DNA of 64,000 nucleotides. Source: Candidatus Poribacteria bacterium (GTDB lineage: Bacteria; Poribacteria; WGA-4E; PCPOR2b). The translations under genes were made by a program, and so were the position numbers. The stretch's first letter is position 1; every line of letters begins with the position of its first letter. The stretch is from the NCBI GenBank assembly GCA_022822785.1, contig JAJEAL010000093.1:62001-126000 (forward strand). The letters are read 5' to 3'. The notes under the pieces are model-generated. The model was not told the DNA's origin, did no database searches, and saw only the letters and a list, made by a program, of their open reading frames with translations. Shown here piece by piece: positions 1-8,932 of this stretch.

Positions 1-659
1 TGTCCGCAGAGGAGCTAATCGAAGTTGCAGGCGGGGTCAAGGGTGAGCGCGTAAAAGCCGTTATCCCCGGCGGCAGCTCCGCACCGATTTTAACGCATTA
101 TGAGTTGGAATGTCGTCTCGACTTCACCTCCTTAACACTCTGGAAATCAATGCTTGGTTCTGGTGGCATCATTGTCATGAACGAAACACGGAACATCGTC
201 GATTGTCTCCTCAACATCATGAAGTTCTACGCACATGAGTCGTGCGGTCAGTGCACACCGTGCCGTTGGGGAACACCTTGGGTGAGAGATATCGTCCAAC
301 GAATCGCCGATGGCGAGGGGCGACAAACGACGATTCAGCGCCCTAAGTTTGGCGTTGCGGAGGGTGGTAGATGGGGTGACACCGGTGAGATGGAAGAGGT
401 TTACGAAGATCTTGATTTACTCGAAAGCGTCGCAAACAATATCGCAAATGTGGATACCATGACATGGAACACCATCTGCGTCTTTGGTATCGCTGTCTCT
501 TGGCCCGCAGTGAGCTATCTGCGGAAATTCCGTCCCGAGTTTGAGGCTGCAATCCGTGAAGGGAAACTGGTAACATTGTCGGTAGAGGAAGCGACCGTGC
601 CGCCGGAAGAGAATTACGCCTATCAGCAGCGGATAGTTCCGCAACTATTTGAAGCCTAA
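1..659 (+). CDS. nuoF: NADH-quinone oxidoreductase subunit F, C-terminal part
   Basis: Partial gene entering from the left edge; the frame is open from base 3 and gives 218 residues. NuoF carries FMN and the N3 [4Fe-4S] cluster in the peripheral arm of complex I and takes electrons from NADH. The C-terminal half seen here contains the N3 motif ESCGQCTPCRWGT, the distal cysteine in TICVFG, and the usual tail with a Trp-Pro and FRPEFE. The preceding PGGSSAPIL is also typical of NuoF. The 73-base gap to nuoG has a GAGGAA ribosome site, which fits an operon. The nearby TTG at 105 is an internal codon, not the start. The family call is secure; the N-terminal half lies outside the window. Confidence 0.96.
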   Translation, partial: SAEELIEVAGGVKGERVKAVIPGGSSAPILTHYELECRLDFTSLTLWKSMLGSGGIIVMNETRNIVDCLLNIMKFYAHESCGQCTPCRWGTPWVRDIVQRIADGEGRQTTIQRPKFGVAEGGRWGDTGEMEEVYEDLDLLESVANNIANVDTMTWNTICVFGIAVSWPAVSYLRKFRPEFEAAIREGKLVTLSVEEATVPPEENYAYQQRIVPQLFEA

Positions 660-732
660 GCTTTACCGGTGCTATCAGGAGCAGTAAGCAAACCGACCAA
701 CGCAACGTTACGCGTTCCAGAATGAGGAAATC

Positions 733-2391
733 ATGGCATTCATTAAACTGAACGACCTCGAAGTTGAAGTTGAAGACGGGACCAATATCATTGAAGCTGC
801 AAGGCAAAATGGCATTGAAGTACCACACTACTGTTACCACCCAGGGTTAACCCGCCCGGCAAACTGTCGCATGTGCCTTGTGGAGCCCCACGTCTTCTTT
901 CCGCCTGCGGGCCAGGTTGTTCCAGACCGTCAACTCGCAACCGGGTGCACAACTACAGTGCGGACTGCACCGCCGGATCGGAAGCTGGATGGAAAGTATG
1001 ATTTTATTGTCCGCACCGATTCGCCGCGTGTGAAGCAGGCACGCGAGGACATCCTTGAGTTTCTACTCGTCCATCACCCGCTCGATTGCCCCGTCTGTGA
1101 CCAAGCAGGGGAGTGCGATCTACAGGATTTCAGTTTTAATCACGGCAGCGGCAAGAGCCGATATATCGAGGTAAAGAACGTTCCACCGAAAAAAGACCTC
1201 GGTCCCGATGTACTCCTCTATTCGACCCGATGTATTGTTTGTACCCGATGTATCCGCTTCTGCGATGAAGTTTCAGGCACTGGAGAACTTGGATTAATCC
1301 ATCGAGGTTCACACGACGAGATTGATATTCCACGCGACCATAACGGTAGCCCACTCCGGTTGCTCGATAATAAACTCGCTGGCAATGTCGTCGATATCTG
1401 TCCTGTTGGTGCCCTAACCAGCAAGGATTTTCTCTTTAAATCCCGCCCTTGGTTCATGAAGCAGGTCAATAGCGTCTGCCCGGGGTGTAGTGTCGGCTGC
1501 AATATCACCGTTGATTATAAGGAGGATGGCCTCTATCGAATTCAACCCCGCTTCCACGAGGACATTAATCAACACTGGATGTGCGATGACGGCCGGCTCG
1601 GCTATCACTACGTCAACAGCGAAGATCGACTCAAAATTCCGATGAAACAGGTAGATGGGGAACTCGTCCCAACCTCGTGGGCGGATGCATTGAATATCAT
1701 CACCGAGAAATTTTCTGAGGCCGACCCGGGCTCCATCGCGGTCATCGGTTCTGCCCAAGGCACCAATGAGGAGAATTACCTGCTGGGTAAACTAGCGCGT
1801 GAAGTCCTAAAAACGGAGTCGATCGGTCTATTTGGACGTGAACCGGGTGAGGAACACAAATTCCCGCAATTCACCATTGACGCTGACAAAAATCCGAATA
1901 CTCGTGGCGCACGGGATATGCTCAGACTAGATGACGAAACCGCTTTAGCCGGGGACGCACTTTGGGGTGGAATAGCAAATGCAAAGGTCGTTTACCTCGT
2001 GAGTGGGGCACCTGAACGCTCGCTTGACGATACAGCAAAGAAGGCACTAGAATCGACCGATTTTCTGGTCGTACAGGATATCTTTGAATCCGATGTGGCA
2101 CAGCTGGCGGATGTCGTTCTCCCAGGAGTCACCTTCGCCGAGAAGGATGGGAGTTTCACCAATGCAAAGGGTTGGGTGCAACGGATACATCACGCTGTCG
2201 ATCCCCCCGGCGAGGCGCGCACTGATTGGGAAATTATTCAGCAATTAGCCAAGCGGCTAGGCGGTGAGATGGATTATCATTTCGCGGGTGAAATTGCAAT
2301 GGAGATTGCGGAAAATGTACCCGATTATCAAGACGCGACGCACCAGAAGATTGGGGATGGTGGAGTCAAACTTGCTGGCGGAGATGGTTGA
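733..2391 (+). CDS. nuoG: NADH-quinone oxidoreductase subunit G (short form)
   Basis: Peripheral-arm subunit of complex I that passes electrons through several Fe-S clusters. The N-terminal [2Fe-2S] ferredoxin domain has Cys34, 45, 48 and 72. The His-Cys3 site of N5 is His115, Cys119, 122 and 128. The N4 site has Cys167, 170, 173 and 223. Cys249, 252, 256 and 284 form the extra N7-type CxxCxxxC...C site found only in some bacteria. The molybdopterin-oxidoreductase-like domain follows but is short: 552 residues in total, against roughly 700-900 in many NuoG proteins. The last part (residues 450-520, ending in the VVLPG...EKDGSFTNAKGWVQ region) is well conserved, so the end looks natural rather than broken. 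ATG start with GAGGAA upstream. Confidence 0.96.
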   Translation: MAFIKLNDLEVEVEDGTNIIEAARQNGIEVPHYCYHPGLTRPANCRMCLVEPHVFFPPAGQVVPDRQLATGCTTTVRTAPPDRKLDGKYDFIVRTDSPRVKQAREDILEFLLVHHPLDCPVCDQAGECDLQDFSFNHGSGKSRYIEVKNVPPKKDLGPDVLLYSTRCIVCTRCIRFCDEVSGTGELGLIHRGSHDEIDIPRDHNGSPLRLLDNKLAGNVVDICPVGALTSKDFLFKSRPWFMKQVNSVCPGCSVGCNITVDYKEDGLYRIQPRFHEDINQHWMCDDGRLGYHYVNSEDRLKIPMKQVDGELVPTSWADALNIITEKFSEADPGSIAVIGSAQGTNEENYLLGKLAREVLKTESIGLFGREPGEEHKFPQFTIDADKNPNTRGARDMLRLDDETALAGDALWGGIANAKVVYLVSGAPERSLDDTAKKALESTDFLVVQDIFESDVAQLADVVLPGVTFAEKDGSFTNAKGWVQRIHHAVDPPGEARTDWEIIQQLAKRLGGEMDYHFAGEIAMEIAENVPDYQDATHQKIGDGGVKLAGGDG

Positions 2392-2418
2392 TAACCTCTT
2401 GGTTTAGAATTTGTCTAG

Positions 2419-2547
2419 ATGCAGTTAGATTTACAAGACTTGCTAAACAGACAGGTGGATCTACTTTCGCAAAAAGCTATCTCAAAACACATTCAACCCT
2501 ACATTGAACAAGACAGAGTGCTAGTCTATGCGAGGAGATCTGGGTGA
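2419..2547 (+). pseudogene. MNT-type nucleotidyltransferase (antitoxin) C-terminal remnant
   Basis: A 42-codon reading frame directly after a TAG stop. It reads DLLNRQVDLLSQKAISKHI, then PYIEQDRVLVYARR, which matches the C-terminal third of MntA-like minimal nucleotidyltransferases (pattern G-R-x-V-D-L-x(4)-L...I-x-P-Y-I-x(3)-x-V-x-V-Y). The catalytic GSxxxGxxxxxSDxD part is absent, so this is a fragment. Its stop overlaps the start of the next small frame, as in intact MNT/HEPN pairs. It lies between nuoG and nuoH in a 267-base gap. Family recognition is from pattern memory only. Confidence 0.6.
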
Positions 2548-2650
2548 CTGGGCAAGACTTCAACATATACTAGAGGCAATTTTTGAAAAGGTGAACGTCG
2601 CAGAAATTTTGGGGAGTCTTGAAAACAAAGTTGTCGAAGAATCCAGATAG
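2528..2650 (+). pseudogene. HEPN (DUF86-like) toxin N-terminal remnant
   Basis: A 40-codon frame overlapping the MNT remnant. It begins MRGDLGDWARLQHILEAI, like the first helix of DUF86/HEPN toxins (M-R-x-D...hL-x-x-I-L-E-A-I). The rest does not reach the Rx4-6H ribonuclease motif, so it cannot be an active HEPN toxin. Gene order (antitoxin then toxin, overlapping) is that of MntA-HepT modules. It ends 8 bases before nuoH. Confidence 0.5.
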
Positions 2651-2658
2651 GGAGGGAT

Positions 2659-3837
2659 ATGGACTTACCATTTCACGTTTTAATCATTAGCTCGCTCATA
2701 AAAATTGTTGTCGTCGTTCACATCCTACTCATCGGTGTGATGGCGATGATTCTTGCCGAACGAAAAGTGAGTGGCTGGATTCAAGACCGACACGGGCCAA
2801 ACCGTGTTGGCCCTTGGGGAATCCTGCAGCCCATTGCCGATGGGATAAAATTTCTGCTAAAAGAAGACCTGGTTCCAGACCACGTGGATAAACCGATCTA
2901 CCTACTCGCACCTGCAATTATTTTGGTGCCAGCCCTAGTTACTTGTGGGGTTGTCCCTTTCGGCAGTTCAATAACAATTTCAGGCTACGAAATCCCTCTT
3001 CAAATTGCCGATATTAATATCGGGATTCTGTATGTGCTGGCAATAACCTCGTTGGGGGTTTATGGCGTCGTCCTTGGTGCATGGGCATCAAACAATAAAT
3101 ATTCGCTACTCGGCGGCTTGCGCTCCTCCGCACAGATGATCAGCTACGAGCTGACGCTAGGCCTTTCCATTATCGGTGTGCTAATGCTTTCAGGATCATT
3201 AAGCCTGCGAGACATTGCAATCCAACAAGGAAGTTATCCTTGGACATGGAATTTCCTTATCCATTTTCCCGCTTTTTTAGCGTTTACCACCGCCGCCTTC
3301 GCCGAAACTAATCGACTCCCCTTCGATCTCGCCGAAGCGGAACAGGAATTGGTCGGTGGGTATCACACCGAATATAGCAGCATGAAATTCGCTATGTACT
3401 TTATGGCAGAATACATGCACATGATTGTTGGCTCGGCCGTAGCCGTCACCCTCTTCTTGGGGGGGTGGCATTTCTTCGGGTTGGAAACCGTTGGCGGTCC
3501 TTTCTGGAGTGGTGTGATTTCATTCGGTATATTCTTTGCTAAAACAGCATTTTTCCTCTTCGTTTTTATTTGGGTTAGATGGACATTGCCTCGATTCCGG
3601 TATGATCAGCTCATGAATCTTGGCTGGAAATTTTTACTACCTATTGTGATTACAACAATCGTGGTAACAGCGACGGTTTGGGCATTCACACAATCGAAGG
3701 TCTGGGTCGGCATCTTAAATGTTGTCGCCGCCTTTATCGTTGTTGCAATTGTGTCGACCACAGTGGTGATGACGCGAAAACTTGAACCGGTTGAAGAGCG
3801 GGATATTCTGAGTTTTACCGAAGAATCGTCATCTTAA
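2659..3837 (+). CDS. nuoH: NADH-quinone oxidoreductase subunit H
   Basis: Membrane subunit at the junction of the peripheral and membrane arms of complex I; it forms much of the quinone chamber. 392 residues with about 8-9 hydrophobic segments. Hallmarks seen are LAERKVSGWIQDRHGPNRVGP near residue 32, the acidic LAEAEQELVGGYHTEYS loop near residue 225, and FVWIRWTLPRFRYDQLM-like text near residue 305 (here FIWVRWTLPRFRYDQLM). The tail from about residue 345 adds a hydrophobic stretch and an acidic end. GGGAGGG ribosome site 6 bases before ATG. In most operons nuoI follows; here nuoJ does. Confidence 0.97.
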   Translation: MDLPFHVLIISSLIKIVVVVHILLIGVMAMILAERKVSGWIQDRHGPNRVGPWGILQPIADGIKFLLKEDLVPDHVDKPIYLLAPAIILVPALVTCGVVPFGSSITISGYEIPLQIADINIGILYVLAITSLGVYGVVLGAWASNNKYSLLGGLRSSAQMISYELTLGLSIIGVLMLSGSLSLRDIAIQQGSYPWTWNFLIHFPAFLAFTTAAFAETNRLPFDLAEAEQELVGGYHTEYSSMKFAMYFMAEYMHMIVGSAVAVTLFLGGWHFFGLETVGGPFWSGVISFGIFFAKTAFFLFVFIWVRWTLPRFRYDQLMNLGWKFLLPIVITTIVVTATVWAFTQSKVWVGILNVVAAFIVVAIVSTTVVMTRKLEPVEERDILSFTEESSS

Positions 3838-3883
3838 AAACTACAGCAGGCTCAACCAAGCCTACTTGATTATAAGGAAACAC

Positions 3884-4582
3884 ATGGCTGAACAGATTCT
3901 CTTTACTGTTTTTGGGATATTGGCTGTTGGTTCTGCGATATGCGTCATTACATTTAAGAATCCCATCCACAGTGCGTTGGCACTGGTTCTGACCTTCTTC
4001 TCATTGGCGGGACTGTTTGTCTCGCTGGGGGCATACTTTGTTGCTGCCGTGCAAGTGATTGTGTACGCCGGTGCCATTATGGTGCTCTTTCTATTTGTAA
4101 TCATGCTGCTCAACTTGGGCAGGCTTCAAACGCCACGCCAAATCAGCAAGGCAAAGGTGTTTGCCGTCATCTTGGGGATTGTTTTGGCAGCAGAGGCAAT
4201 CTACATCGGACTCAAAGTATATGAGGGCACGGCTGTTTCTCCTGCTCAGCGTGGAAGCGAGGTTGGAGCAGTAATCACTTCCGAACAATTGAACCAAATT
4301 GCTGCAATAGAATCCGCCTATCGGCTTGACCGTTCAGAGATTAATAGTGATTATGTGCCGCAGATTACCAGTCAAAAAAGCAACGTAGACACACTCTCCG
4401 CAGATGAAGCAGATCGACTTATTAAAAAACTTCAGGGAGAGATGGGCAACCCCGACCGTATTGGCACAATATTGTTCACAAAATTCTTGTTGCCTTTTGA
4501 GGTAACATCGCTTATATTGCTCGCAGCTTTAATCGGAGTTATCGTGCTCGTTAAACGTGAAACCCCAAACTCCGCTGCCTAA
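3884..4582 (+). CDS. nuoJ: NADH-quinone oxidoreductase subunit J with enlarged loop
   Basis: Membrane subunit of complex I next to NuoK and NuoH. 232 residues, with TM segments near 5-25, 30-50, 53-77, 90-112 and 198-224. The TM3 text QVIVYAGAIMVLFLFVIMLL and the last helix LPFEVTSLILLAALIGVIVL are classic. Between TM4 and TM5 there is a hydrophilic, Ser/Asp/Gln-rich stretch (about residues 114-188), longer than in typical NuoJ of 160-185 residues. I chose ATG 3884, which has AAGGA 7 bases upstream, over the in-frame TTG at 3866. No nuoI lies between nuoH and this gene. Confidence 0.96.
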   Translation: MAEQILFTVFGILAVGSAICVITFKNPIHSALALVLTFFSLAGLFVSLGAYFVAAVQVIVYAGAIMVLFLFVIMLLNLGRLQTPRQISKAKVFAVILGIVLAAEAIYIGLKVYEGTAVSPAQRGSEVGAVITSEQLNQIAAIESAYRLDRSEINSDYVPQITSQKSNVDTLSADEADRLIKKLQGEMGNPDRIGTILFTKFLLPFEVTSLILLAALIGVIVLVKRETPNSAA

Positions 4583-4603
4583 TCGTAAACGAGAGGTTAA
4601 AAT

Positions 4604-4903
4604 ATGGCTCTGCAATACTACCTCATTTTAAGCGCATTACTCTTTACTATTGGGGTCATCGGGGTGCTCATCCGACGAAATGCAATCATTATCTTCATGT
4701 GTATTGAACTGATGCTCAACGCGGCAAATCTGGCCTTCGTCGCAATTGGTCGCGAACTGGGAGACGCTTCAGGACAGATTTTTGTATTTTTTGTTATGAC
4801 TGTCGCCGCCGCCGAAGTTGCTATTGGGCTCGCTATTATCGTAAGTGTTTTCAGACACCGTGAAACAATTAATATCGATGAAATCAACACGATGAAGGGA
4901 TAA
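4604..4903 (+). CDS. nuoK: NADH-quinone oxidoreductase subunit K
   Basis: Small three-helix subunit of the complex I membrane arm, related to MrpC. 99 residues, the usual length. The two membrane glutamates of the proton path are visible, one in [11 protein letters not shown] (TM2) and one in [11 protein letters not shown] (TM3). GAGAGG ribosome site before ATG 4604. The stop codon is immediately followed by an ATG at 4904 that opens a broken small gene, so a foreign module seems to have entered just downstream. Confidence 0.97.
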   Translation: MALQYYLILSALLFTIGVIGVLIRRNAIIIFMCIELMLNAANLAFVAIGRELGDASGQIFVFFVMTVAAAEVAIGLAIIVSVFRHRETINIDEINTMKG

Positions 4904-5171
4904 ATGAAAAGAGATGAAACAGACTTCACATGGCAAACACCGAATGCAGGATTCAGATTGTCCGTCCGCTTATGGGTGGTAGGATCGGCTCCAACCCAAG
5001 GAGACGTATATCGATAACAAAACAGGTTATTCGATTTACGTTGGACCGAATGGGCGAACACATATATTTACTGCTGACGATAAATATCATACAAGTTTTA
5101 TAACCACGCGCCGCAATCGCATCTTACGAACTAGTACAGGAAAATGGACAAGACAATTTAAGGGTGATTAG
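4904..5171 (+). pseudogene. Frameshifted small gene of unknown family
   Basis: ATG 4904 abuts the nuoK stop and opens a 37-codon frame (MKRDETDFTW, later FRLSVRLWVVGSAP) that stops at 5017. From about 5002 the +1 frame reads YIDNKTGYSIYVGPNGRTHI and on through a basic stretch (FITTRRNRILR, TGKWTRQFKGD) to a TAG at 5169-5171. The two parts read as one protein of about 85 residues if one base is skipped near 5000-5010. The frame ends one base before the next small gene, as in a two-gene unit. I do not recognise the family. The basic, Gly/Tyr-rich C-terminus next to an acidic partner resembles a toxin/antitoxin or effector/immunity arrangement, but that is only an inference. Confidence 0.5.
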
Positions 5172-5172
5172 C

Positions 5173-5421
5173 ATGGAAACCTTGAAGATTCGAGAAATAG
5201 CTTCGATCAAAATGCTAGATATTGAAATGTCCGAAGATGAGTTTGATGTATGCGAGAAATGTTTGGAATATGTTTTACAAAGTTGTTCACCTGATGAAAT
5301 TGAAGCAGTGAGCGGAGCCACACAAGCAGAACTTGACGAGATATGGCGTCAGATGGCTACCACACTCAGGAAACACACGGATCTCCGAGAATCACCAAGT
5401 ACATCTGGTAGAGGAGTCTGA
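5173..5421 (+). CDS. Small acidic protein between nuoK and nuoL
   Basis: 82 residues from ATG 5173, preceded by AAGGGTG; an upstream in-frame start at 5164 is possible. The protein is acidic and probably helical (EMSEDEFDVCEKCLEYVLQS, then a second helix around QAELDEIWRQMATTLRKHT) with no membrane segment. It starts one base after the broken basic gene and its stop (5419-5421) is followed at once by the nuoL start at 5423, so it is translationally packed into the nuo operon. I do not recognise a family. A partner (antitoxin-like) role for the preceding basic protein is a guess from charge and order. Confidence 0.6.
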   Translation: METLKIREIASIKMLDIEMSEDEFDVCEKCLEYVLQSCSPDEIEAVSGATQAELDEIWRQMATTLRKHTDLRESPSTSGRGV

Positions 5422-5422
5422 A

Positions 5423-7300
5423 ATGTCGAAAGACCTAATAACTATACTTCTGATTGCTCCGCTAATTGGATTTCTAATCAACGGACTGTTCGGAAAATGG
5501 CTAAAAAATATAAGTGGGGGGATAGCCTCTCTCGCCGTGCTAATATCGTTCATTATCAGTGCGTTCTTCGTATTCCCTGCGGTCCGTGGTGGGGATGCGC
5601 TAAAGGAAACACTCTATGAATGGATCCCCATCGAATCTTTTGCCATCGGTTTCCATGTTGATGCTCTGACCACCGTAATGCTCCTTGTCATTACAGGGGT
5701 CGGCTTCCTCATCCATATCTATTCGATTGGCTACATGAATCACGATCCAGGGCGAACACGCTATTTTGCCTATCTCAACCTGTTTGTGTTCGCCATGCTA
5801 ATCCTCGTTTTAGCGAACAATTACTTGATGATGTTCATCGGTTGGGAAGGGGTTGGACTCTGTTCTTATCTATTAATCGGTTTCTGGTTCGAGCGAAAAT
5901 CCGCCACCGATGCCGGCAAGAAAGCCTTCATCGTCAACCGAATCGGCGATTTTGGATTCCTGCTGGGGATGTTCACACTCTTTGCAGCGTTTGGCACATT
6001 GAACTTTGACACACTTTTTGGACGCGCCGAATCCAACACTTATGAGCAGGTTTTCGGGGCAAGTACCCTCATCGTTGCAACCCTGTTACTCTTTGTCGGT
6101 GCAGTCGGTAAGTCCGCACAAATTCCCCTCTATGTTTGGCTTCCCGATGCAATGGAGGGGCCAACACCTGTTAGTGCCCTGATCCATGCCGCGACAATGG
6201 TCACGGCTGGCGTCTACATGGTCGCACGGTCATCAATCCTATTTAACCTAGCGCATACTGGCGTCGTCGTCGCTTGGGTTGGCGTACTGACTGCCTTGTT
6301 TGCCGCTACGATGGCGTTGGCCGCGAATGACATTAAGCGCGTACTAGCGTATTCAACCGTGAGTCAACTCGGTTATATGTTCGTCGGTGTGGGGGTCGGT
6401 GCGTACACCTCTGGTATCTTCCACCTGATGACACACGCTTTCTTCAAAGGGTTGATGTTCCTCACCGCTGGCAGTGTGATGCACGCTATGTCGGACGAAC
6501 TGGATATGCGCAAAATGGGCGGATTGAGGTCAAAGCTACCCATTACCTATTGGACATTTCTCATCGGTGCCCTCGCAATCGCCGGCTTCCCGTTCTTGAG
6601 CGGTTTCTGGAGTAAAGATGAAATTCTCCACAACGCTTGGGATAGTGGGTATCAAGTAATTTTTGGGATTGGCCTGCTTACAGCATTTCTCACGGCATTT
6701 TACATGTTTCGTCTAATTTTTGTGGTTTTTCACGGCGAATCGCGGGTCGACTCAGAGGTCGAGTCGCATCTGCACGAATCCCCACCGGTGATGTGGATTC
6801 CGCTCGTGTTGTTAGCAATTCCCTCCTTAATCATCGGCGTAATCGTCGGTTGGGGTGGAGAGCATAGCGCAATTCACAATTTTTTGGGCAGTGTATTCAC
6901 GCATCACGGCGAATCGCATCATAGCAACCCGATCCCGTTTATGATTATTTCGTCAATTGTTGGGATTGCGGGTATTTTGGTAGCTTGGCTCATATATCGC
7001 AGCAAAACCCCGCTCAGTGAACCAATAAGTCCGGTGCACAAACTCCTCGCGAATAAATACTACATCGACGAAATTTACAACGCCGTTTTTGTGCAGCCCA
7101 TACGGGGTATATCCTACTACCTATTCTGGAAGATTATGGACATCGGTATCATCGATGGGCTTGTGAATTTAACCGCATTTGTTCTCCGTGGAATTGGAGG
7201 CTTGATTCGGCGGATGCAGACAGGTGTTGTCCAAGCCTACGTTGTGTCAATGGTCATCGGTATTATCATTTTCTTGGGATACTATCTGTTTATTCGATGA
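5423..7300 (+). CDS. nuoL: NADH-quinone oxidoreductase subunit L
   Basis: Largest antiporter-like ion-pumping subunit at the tip of the complex I membrane arm. 625 residues, the normal length. Signatures are GWEGVGLCSYLLIGFWF (conserved membrane Glu, TM5), VGKSAQIPLYVWLPDAMEGP with the pump Lys (TM7), and SALIHAATMVTAGVYMV. The long C-terminal lateral helix region and last TM (residues about 545-625) are present. ATG 5423 has GAGGAG 8 bases upstream; the longer frame from 5333 would overlap the small gene before it and is rejected. Confidence 0.97.
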   Translation: MSKDLITILLIAPLIGFLINGLFGKWLKNISGGIASLAVLISFIISAFFVFPAVRGGDALKETLYEWIPIESFAIGFHVDALTTVMLLVITGVGFLIHIYSIGYMNHDPGRTRYFAYLNLFVFAMLILVLANNYLMMFIGWEGVGLCSYLLIGFWFERKSATDAGKKAFIVNRIGDFGFLLGMFTLFAAFGTLNFDTLFGRAESNTYEQVFGASTLIVATLLLFVGAVGKSAQIPLYVWLPDAMEGPTPVSALIHAATMVTAGVYMVARSSILFNLAHTGVVVAWVGVLTALFAATMALAANDIKRVLAYSTVSQLGYMFVGVGVGAYTSGIFHLMTHAFFKGLMFLTAGSVMHAMSDELDMRKMGGLRSKLPITYWTFLIGALAIAGFPFLSGFWSKDEILHNAWDSGYQVIFGIGLLTAFLTAFYMFRLIFVVFHGESRVDSEVESHLHESPPVMWIPLVLLAIPSLIIGVIVGWGGEHSAIHNFLGSVFTHHGESHHSNPIPFMIISSIVGIAGILVAWLIYRSKTPLSEPISPVHKLLANKYYIDEIYNAVFVQPIRGISYYLFWKIMDIGIIDGLVNLTAFVLRGIGGLIRRMQTGVVQAYVVSMVIGIIIFLGYYLFIR

Positions 7301-7393
7301 GCGGTGACCGTACGGTTGAAATTAGGGAATTACTCATGAATCGCAGAGCGTGAACACCTTTACGCTTTAGGCATTACACTCCGGAGGTTATAC

Positions 7394-8932
7394 TTGTTAC
7401 TTTCCGCAGTTATTTTTTTACCGCTACTCGGCGCAATTTTAATTGCCCTTGCTAGACATATCTTAGGCGAGTCAGGACTTAAATGGATTGCACTGATTGT
7501 TACCCTGCTGACCTTTGTTGTGTCAATCTCACTCTATACCGGGTTTGATGCAAGCACACATGATATGCAATTTAAGGAGGAACGCCCTTGGATTGAGGGG
7601 CTTGGCATAAGCTACCATCTCGGCATTGATGGCATCTCGCTCTGGCTAGTTCTGTTGACCACTTTTATGACGCCGATTTGTGTGCTAGCAGCATGGAATT
7701 CAATAGAAAAGGGTGCCAGCGGATTCATGATCTCCTTGCTCATGCTCGAAACGGCAATGCTTGGCGTGTTTTGTGCATTAGACCTCTTCCTCTTTTTTGT
7801 GTTTTGGGAGGCGATGCTTATCCCGATGTATCTGCTGATTGGTATCTGGGGTGGACATCGGCGCATCTACGCGACGATTAAGTTTGTCCTGTATACAATG
7901 GCGGGCAGCGCGCTGATGCTCGTCGGGATTTTGTACCTCTACTTCCAAAACGACAACAGTTTCAACCTGATGACGCTGTACGGCAGAACCTTATCGCATC
8001 AGAACCTTCTATTCATGGCGTTCTTCATCGCCTTTGCCATCAAAGTACCCCTGTTCCCCTTCCACACTTGGCTTCCCGATGCACACGTTGAGGCACCGAC
8101 AGTTGGTAGCGTCATCCTTGCAGGCGTCCTGCTCAAAATGGGAACATACGGTATCGTGCGTTTCTGTATGCCGCTTTTCCCAGAAGGGGTCGCAGCCTAT
8201 ACCCCACTTATCGTCACGCTGTCCGTCATCGGTATCATTTACGGCGCATTGGTCGCAATGGTGCAACCTGACCTTAAAAAACTGGTCGCCTATTCAAGTG
8301 TGAGTCACTTGGGTTTTGTCGTGCTTGGGCTCTTTGCCCTAAACCAGCAAGGGGTGCAGGGCGGCATCCTCCAAATGATTAATCATGGACTAAGCACCGG
8401 GGGCCTCTTCCTTCTAGTCGGGATGATCTACGAACGCAGGCATACCCGTATGATTGCCGACTTCGGTGGTCTCTCAAAACAGATGCCAATCTTTGCTGTA
8501 TTTTTTATGATTGTAACACTCTCATCAATTGGTTTACCCGGTTTGAACGGATTTGTCGGAGAGTTTATGATTCTGCTCGGTGGTTTCATGTCCGATTCAT
8601 TCTCCAAAGTGTATACCATCATTGCTACAACAGGCGTCATCCTCGCAGCCGTATATATGCTCTGGATGTTCCAACGCGTCATGTTTGGCAAGCTCGATAA
8701 TCCGAAAAATCAAGCACTAAACGATTTGAGTCCGCGCGAAATTGCTGTCCTAGTTCCGATCGTGATTTTCATCGTTTGGATCGGTGTCTATCCCAAACCG
8801 TTTCTAAGTCGAATGGAGCAATCGGTTAGTCAAGTGCTACAACAAAGCAAACCCACGGCGACGGTGAAGGCCGATACCCCTACACTCGCTCTGGACATCA
8901 CAACAAAAGAGGCAAAAAAGATTGATGAATAA
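7394..8932 (+). CDS. nuoM: NADH-quinone oxidoreductase subunit M
   Basis: Second antiporter-like pumping subunit of complex I. 512 residues from TTG 7394, supported by GGAGGT 5 bases upstream; no ATG gives a full first helix. Key features are the TM5 glutamate in [20 protein letters not shown], the TM7 lysine in [21 protein letters not shown], and [15 protein letters not shown] in the discontinuous helix region. The 93-base gap from nuoL holds nothing recognisable. Its 3' end overlaps the start of the antiporter gene by 8 bases (ATG 8925), so the two are coupled. Confidence 0.97.
   Translation: MLLSAVIFLPLLGAILIALARHILGESGLKWIALIVTLLTFVVSISLYTGFDASTHDMQFKEERPWIEGLGISYHLGIDGISLWLVLLTTFMTPICVLAAWNSIEKGASGFMISLLMLETAMLGVFCALDLFLFFVFWEAMLIPMYLLIGIWGGHRRIYATIKFVLYTMAGSALMLVGILYLYFQNDNSFNLMTLYGRTLSHQNLLFMAFFIAFAIKVPLFPFHTWLPDAHVEAPTVGSVILAGVLLKMGTYGIVRFCMPLFPEGVAAYTPLIVTLSVIGIIYGALVAMVQPDLKKLVAYSSVSHLGFVVLGLFALNQQGVQGGILQMINHGLSTGGLFLLVGMIYERRHTRMIADFGGLSKQMPIFAVFFMIVTLSSIGLPGLNGFVGEFMILLGGFMSDSFSKVYTIIATTGVILAAVYMLWMFQRVMFGKLDNPKNQALNDLSPREIAVLVPIVIFIVWIGVYPKPFLSRMEQSVSQVLQQSKPTATVKADTPTLALDITTKEAKKIDE

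Noticed and set aside
343-840. Minus-strand open frame opposite nuoF and nuoG
   Set aside because: It runs opposite two secure genes and has no family features.
5333-5422. Longer nuoL start overlapping the small gene
   Set aside because: The N-terminal 30 residues are not NuoL-like and ATG 5423 has a good ribosome site.
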